64,000 bases of DNA, taken from positions 1,465,289 through 1,529,288 of the forward strand of contig OY282446.1 in NCBI GenBank assembly GCA_958295975.1, given 5' to 3'. Within the stretch, counting starts at the first letter, position 1, and each line of letters opens with the position of its first letter. Both the position numbers and the translations under genes were made by a program. Origin of the DNA: Tepidiformaceae bacterium (GTDB lineage Bacteria > Chloroflexota > Dehalococcoidia > Tepidiformales > Tepidiformaceae). This document shows, piece after piece, positions 60,357-64,000 of the stretch. The notes beneath the pieces were generated by a model. That model was given only the letters and a program-made list of their open reading frames with translations, had not been told where the DNA came from and searched no databases.

Positions 60357-61136
60357 TCAGGCCAGCCCGAACAGCTCGTCCAGCCCCAGCGAGAGGCCCT
60401 CCGCCGTCAGCACCGCCTTCACCGCCGCCAGCACGCCCGGCATGAACGACTCGCGCCCCGTGCTGTCGTGGCGCAGCGAGAGCGTCTGCCCGAGGCCCCC
60501 CAGCAGCACCTCCTGGTGCGCGACCAGGCCGGGCAGGCGCACGGAGTGGATGGCCACGCCCCCCAGCTCGCCGCCGCGCGTGCCGGCCACGGTCCGCAGC
60601 TCCGCGCCCACGTGGCGGAAGGGCTCGCCGCGCGCCTCCACCATCCGTTCGGCGGTGGTCTTGGCGGTGCCGCTGGGGGCGTCCACCTTGCCCGCGTGGT
60701 GCAGCTCGATGATCTCCGCGTGGTCGAAGAAGCGCGCCGCCTGGCGGGCGAAATGCATGAGCAGCACCGCGCCGATGGCGAAGTTGGGCGCGACCACGGC
60801 GGCCAGCGCCCGCGCCTCCGTCTCCCGCCGCAGCTCCGCGATGAATTCGTCGGGCAGGCCGGTCGTGCCGATCACCAGCCGCACGCCCCGCGCGAGCGCC
60901 GCGCGCGCCAGCATGGGCGTCCACGCCGCGTTCGAGAAATCGACGATCACCGCGGGCCGGTGGGCGTCGAGGCAGGCCTCCGCCTCGCGGTAGCGGGGCA
61001 GCCCCTCGCACTGGTCCCCCCCGGCGAGGGCGTCGATGAAGGCCAGCGGCTCGACGGCCGGATCGGCGGCGGCGGCGCGCGCCACCTCGCGTCCCATGGC
61101 CCCGCTGCCGGAGATGACGATGGGGACGGCGTCCAT
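60357..61136 (-). CDS. dapB: 4-hydroxy-tetrahydrodipicolinate reductase
   Basis: 259 residues. N-terminal GSGAMGREVARAA nucleotide motif, GTTGLP, ELHHAGKVDAPSGTA (catalytic His/Lys, substrate pocket). It reduces HTPA to tetrahydrodipicolinate in lysine and peptidoglycan-precursor synthesis. Its 3' end abuts gyrA (convergent, 3 nt). Leaderless -10 box present. Confidence 0.94.
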   Translation of the reverse strand: MDAVPIVISGSGAMGREVARAAAADPAVEPLAFIDALAGGDQCEGLPRYREAEACLDAHRPAVIVDFSNAAWTPMLARAALARGVRLVIGTTGLPDEFIAELRRETEARALAAVVAPNFAIGAVLLMHFARQAARFFDHAEIIELHHAGKVDAPSGTAKTTAERMVEARGEPFRHVGAELRTVAGTRGGELGGVAIHSVRLPGLVAHQEVLLGGLGQTLSLRHDSTGRESFMPGVLAAVKAVLTAEGLSLGLDELFGLA

Positions 61137-61142
61137 GCGGCC

Positions 61143-61148
61143 ATCCTA
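61143..61148 (-). promoter_or_regulatory. -10 box of leaderless promoter (TAGGAT)
   Basis: TAGGAT on the minus strand ends 6 nt before the dapB ATG at 61136. Confidence 0.5.
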
Positions 61149-61186
61149 CGCCGCGCGGGGCGTTGCGGCTTCACGGCGCGCGGCCC

Positions 61187-61192
61187 TATTCT
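61187..61192 (+). promoter_or_regulatory. -10 box of leaderless promoter (TATTCT)
   Basis: TATTCT ends 6 nt before the ATG at 61199. With the dapB box this makes a compact divergent promoter pair. Confidence 0.5.
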
Positions 61193-61198
61193 CCCGTC

Positions 61199-62041
61199 AT
61201 GAGCGGGAACCCGCCCCGTCCCCCGGGCGACGGCGCGCAGGCCAGGCGCGCCGCGGGCGAGCGCGCCGTGAAGCTGGCCGTGGCCGGACGCTGGCGCGAG
61301 GCCGTCGCCCTCAACCGCGAACTGATCGCCCGCTTCGGCGAGGACGCCGAGATCTACAACCGCCTCGGCAAGGCGCTCACCGAACTGGGCAAGGTGCGCG
61401 AGGCCCGCACCACCTACCGCAAGGCGCTCGCGCTGGAGCCCGCCAACGCCATCGCGCGGCGCAACCTCGACCGGCTGGCCGGGGCCAAGGGCGCGGACGC
61501 CCCTCCGCCCGCCGCGCAGGTGGACAGCGGCCTCTTCATCGAGGAGGGCGGCAAGGCCGCCATCGTGCGCCTGGAGGCGGAACGCACGGCGGCCCTCAAG
61601 GCGCTCGACGCGGGCGACCCCATCCAGCTGGAGGCGCGCGGCGGCGCCGTCAACGCGCTCGCGCCCGACGGCGCCTACCTGGGCATGATCGAGCCGCGCA
61701 CGGGCCTGCGTCTGGCGCGCCTCATGGCGGGCGGCAACCGCTACTCCGCCGCGCTCGTGAGCGCCGGCGACCCGCCCCGCGTCGTCGTGCGCGAAACCTT
61801 CCAGCACCTCTCCCAGGCGGGCAAGGTGAGCTTCCCCAAATCCAGCGCCGGCGGCGTGCGCGCCTACACCCGCCGCAACTTCCTGCGCGAGGACCTCGAG
61901 GACCTCAGCGACGAGGACGGCGCCGAGGAGGAGGAGAGGGCCTTCGCCGCGGGCCGCCTGGCCGAGGCAGGCTGGTCGGAAACGCGCATCGACGGCGAAC
62001 CGGCGGTCCCCCCGGGCGGCGATGATGGCGACCTCGACTGA
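61199..62041 (+). CDS. TPR-repeat protein
   Basis: 280 residues. At ~20-95 two TPR units (WREAVALNRELIARFGEDAE, NRLGKALTELGKVREARTTY, YRKALALEPANAIARRNLDR) form a helical scaffold; the rest is a beta-rich domain (GGAVNALAPDGAYLGMI) of unknown function followed by an acidic tail (LSDEDGAEEEE). It overlaps the downstream methyltransferase start by ~20 nt. Leaderless -10 box. Confidence 0.8.
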   Translation: MSGNPPRPPGDGAQARRAAGERAVKLAVAGRWREAVALNRELIARFGEDAEIYNRLGKALTELGKVREARTTYRKALALEPANAIARRNLDRLAGAKGADAPPPAAQVDSGLFIEEGGKAAIVRLEAERTAALKALDAGDPIQLEARGGAVNALAPDGAYLGMIEPRTGLRLARLMAGGNRYSAALVSAGDPPRVVVRETFQHLSQAGKVSFPKSSAGGVRAYTRRNFLREDLEDLSDEDGAEEEERAFAAGRLAEAGWSETRIDGEPAVPPGGDDGDLD

Positions 62042-62756
62042 CCCCCGCGGCCCCATCGCGGACGCCGCCGTGCGCGCCGTGCTGGACCGGCTGCACGCCG
62101 GGGCCGAGGCCGAGATGCGCGCCTTCGCGCCGCGTCGCGGGCCGCTGGCCGGGCTGCGGCGGCGGCTGCGCGCGCGGCGCGAAGGCGACGCCCCCGCGCC
62201 CTTCGACCCCGACGCGGCGCGCGATCTCTACCGCGACAAATACATCTCCCTCGAACGGGAGCAGGGCGAGCTGCTCTACCTGCTGGCGCGGGCGCTGGGG
62301 GCGCGGCGCGCGGCCGAATTCGGCACCTCCTTCGGCGTCTCCACCATCTACCTCGCCGCCGCCATGCGCGACAACGGCGGCGGGCTGGCCATCGGCAGCG
62401 AGATCGAGCCGTCCAAGGCCGCCGTGGCGCGCGCCAACCTCGTCGCGGCGGGACTGGACGCCTTCGCCGAGGTGCGCGTCGGCGACGCGCGCGAGACGCT
62501 GGCCGACCCCGGCGGGACGCTCGACCTCGTGCTCATCGACGGCTTCCCCCACCTGAACCTGACCATGCTGCAACTGCTCGCGCCCCGCCTGTGCGCGGGC
62601 GGAATCGCGCTGGCCGACAACGTGGGCTCCTTCCCGCGCGAAATGGGCCCCTACGTCGACTGGGTGCGCGATCCCGCCAACGGCTTCGTCTCCACCACGC
62701 TGCCCCTGCGCGGCGGCACCGAGCTCTCCGTGCGCACGGCGGCGCGCGCCGATTGA
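62022..62756 (+). CDS. Class I SAM-dependent O-methyltransferase
   Basis: 244 residues (start 62022 or 62025). FREQGELLYLLARALGAR-type lead-in, motif I EFGTSFGVSTIYLA, EIEPSKAAVARANL (motif II), LVLIDGFPHLNL (metal/substrate Asp), ADNV; this is the catechol O-methyltransferase-like family 3. The substrate is unknown. Confidence 0.85.
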   Translation: MMATSTDPRGPIADAAVRAVLDRLHAGAEAEMRAFAPRRGPLAGLRRRLRARREGDAPAPFDPDAARDLYRDKYISLEREQGELLYLLARALGARRAAEFGTSFGVSTIYLAAAMRDNGGGLAIGSEIEPSKAAVARANLVAAGLDAFAEVRVGDARETLADPGGTLDLVLIDGFPHLNLTMLQLLAPRLCAGGIALADNVGSFPREMGPYVDWVRDPANGFVSTTLPLRGGTELSVRTAARAD

Positions 62757-62871
62757 ACATAGCGCCGCCGCTTCCCACGATGGAGGCGGGCGCGGCGCGA
62801 GCCGTCGCCCGTTTCGCCCCGACGATCCGGCGCACGGCCCGGCGGCGCGGGGGGCCAGAGAGGACGCCGAC

Positions 62872-63795
62872 GTGACACCCGCCCTCATCGAGGCGAGCGG
62901 CCTCGTCAAGCACTACGGCGATTTCGTCGCCGTCGATGGCATCACCTTCGCCATCCGCGAGGGGGAGTGCTTCGGCGTGCTCGGCCCCAACGGCGCGGGC
63001 AAGACCACCACCATCCGCATGATCACGGCGGGATCGCCCGTGACGCGCGGCGAGCTGCGCGTGGCGGGCCTGAGCGTGGCCGAAGCGCCGCGCAAGGTGA
63101 AGGCCCTGCTCGGCGTCGTGCCCCAGGACGACAACCTCGACCCCGACCTGCTCGTGCGCCAGAACCTCGAGGTCTACGCCCGCTACTTCGGGCTGCACCG
63201 CGAGACCGTGCGTCAGCGCATCGACGAGGCGCTCGAACTGTTCCAGCTCGACGACCGCGCCAAATCCAACGTGGACGACCTCTCCGGCGGCATGAAGCGG
63301 CGGCTCACGATCGCGCGCGCGCTGGTGAACGACCCCCGCGTGCTCATCCTCGACGAGCCCACCACGGGCCTCGACCCGCAGGCCCGCCACCTCGTCTGGC
63401 AGCAGCTGCGGCTGCTCAAGGCCCGCGGCGTCACCATGCTGCTCACCACGCACTACATGGAGGAGGCGACCCACCTCTGCGACCGCCTCGTGATCATGCA
63501 CCGCGGGCGCATCCTGCGGGAGGGGCGGCCCCACGACCTCATCGCCGAGGTGGCCGGGCCGCAGGTGCTGGAGCTGCGCCTGCCCCCCGCCGAGCGCGAC
63601 GCCCTGCTCACCGAGTTCCCCCAGCACGACGGCGTCTCCGTCGAGCAGGTGGAGGACCTCACCTACGTCTTCGGGGGCGGCCGCGCCTCCGAACTGGCCG
63701 CCGCGCGCGTGGGCGATCCCCACCGCGCCCACCTGCGCCCCGGGAACATGGAGGACGTGTTCCTGCTGCTCACGGGACGGGGGCTGCTCGATTGA
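62872..63795 (+). CDS. ABC-2 type exporter, ATP-binding subunit (DrrA/NodI-like)
   Basis: 307 residues from GTG. Walker A GPNGAGKTTT (~38), signature LSGGMKRRLTIARAL, Walker B VLILDEPTTGLDP, H-loop TTHYMEEA. The C-terminal domain (PAERDALLTEFPQHDGVSVEQ) is typical of DrrA/NodI-type exporters of antibiotics or lipo-oligosaccharides. Four-base overlap (TTGA) with a permease, so it is an exporter. Substrate unknown. Confidence 0.92.
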   Translation: MTPALIEASGLVKHYGDFVAVDGITFAIREGECFGVLGPNGAGKTTTIRMITAGSPVTRGELRVAGLSVAEAPRKVKALLGVVPQDDNLDPDLLVRQNLEVYARYFGLHRETVRQRIDEALELFQLDDRAKSNVDDLSGGMKRRLTIARALVNDPRVLILDEPTTGLDPQARHLVWQQLRLLKARGVTMLLTTHYMEEATHLCDRLVIMHRGRILREGRPHDLIAEVAGPQVLELRLPPAERDALLTEFPQHDGVSVEQVEDLTYVFGGGRASELAAARVGDPHRAHLRPGNMEDVFLLLTGRGLLD

Positions 63796-64000
63796 TCGCC
63801 GTCGCGCTCGCCCCCGACGTCTCCCGCGGCGCGTTCCGCGTGTGGCAGCGCAACCGCGACGCCACGCTGCGCAACTGGCTCACCGAGTTCCTCGGCGTCG
63901 CCATCGAGCCGTTCGCCATCATCCTCGCCCTCGGCCTGGCGCTGGGGCGCTTCGTCGAGCTGAGCAGCGGCGAGGAGTACGTGCAGTTCCTCGCGCCCGG
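63792..64000 (+). CDS. ABC-2 type permease (3' end outside window)
   Basis: The ORF begins at TTG 63792, overlapping the ATPase stop. Only ~70 residues are visible: RNRDATLRNWLTEFLGVAIE, a first membrane helix (PFAIILALGLALGRFVEL) and YVQFLAPG, the pattern of DrrB/NodJ-type ABC-2 permeases. Confidence 0.85.
   Translation, partial: MIAVALAPDVSRGAFRVWQRNRDATLRNWLTEFLGVAIEPFAIILALGLALGRFVELSSGEEYVQFLAP

Overview
The window is very GC-rich bacterial DNA with tightly packed genes, many of which overlap by ATGA or GTGA. The catabolic gene mix includes Rieske oxygenase, nitroreductase, several SDRs, acyl-CoA dehydrogenases, carboxymuconolactone-decarboxylase (CMD)-like proteins, a ThDP lyase and XdhC. 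Housekeeping genes are gyrA, purH, leuA, dapB, ychF, a threonine synthase and tatA. A plant-type LRR protein is also present. I read this as a Chloroflexota-like organism, possibly Dehalococcoidia/SAR202-related, but that placement is inference from gene content. No rRNA or CRISPR array was seen.

Layout. 1-9.6 kb holds redox and catabolic genes: a molybdopterin oxidoreductase tail, nitroreductase, a minus-strand Rieske/MDR/radical-SAM set, and a plus-strand Dabb/ThDP-enzyme/CMD/esterase/XdhC set. 9.7-12.5 kb holds TatA and a threonine synthase-NIL-MoaD operon. 12.5-16.7 kb is one giant secreted LRR protein. 16.7-22.5 kb holds an amber-interrupted acyl-CoA dehydrogenase and a MoxR-DUF58-transglutaminase operon. 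22.5-29.6 kb mixes housekeeping genes with accessory ones and contains tRNA-Ser(GGA), into whose 3' end a one-gene element is inserted. 29.6-39.7 kb is mostly core: purH, a two-component system, a second CMD, SDR, VOC, M20, leuA. 40-43.1 kb is a C5-methyltransferase/HNH/Vsr restriction cluster followed by a CIRCE-like operator and tiny genes. 43.2-53.6 kb has SDRs, an ATPase/DUF4276 pair, an AlbA-type ATP-binding regulator and thiamine pyrophosphokinase. 53.6-56.7 kb is a Gabija-like defence pair. 57.5-64 kb holds gyrA, dapB, a TPR protein, a methyltransferase and an ABC exporter that runs off the end.

Most notable results. (1) Two CMD/AhpD-like genes, at 7789-8307 and complement 33610-34182, each carry an in-frame UGA exactly where the second Cys of CxxC belongs, followed 19-20 nt later by the loop of a 7-bp hairpin. 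They look like selenoproteins (CxxU) that automatic annotation would truncate. (2) A 17-nt copy of the tRNA-Ser 3' end flanks a single low-GC gene with no integrase. (3) A 64-bp near-copy of the gyrA promoter lies directly behind the Gabija-like genes, 729 bp upstream of the real one. (4) At least sixteen genes have a TANNNT box 6-8 nt before the start codon, indicating widespread leaderless transcription. Defence-type genes (Gabija-like, ATPase/DUF4276, restriction-modification, HEPN-like, tRNA-inserted gene) are scattered singly between core genes rather than in one island.
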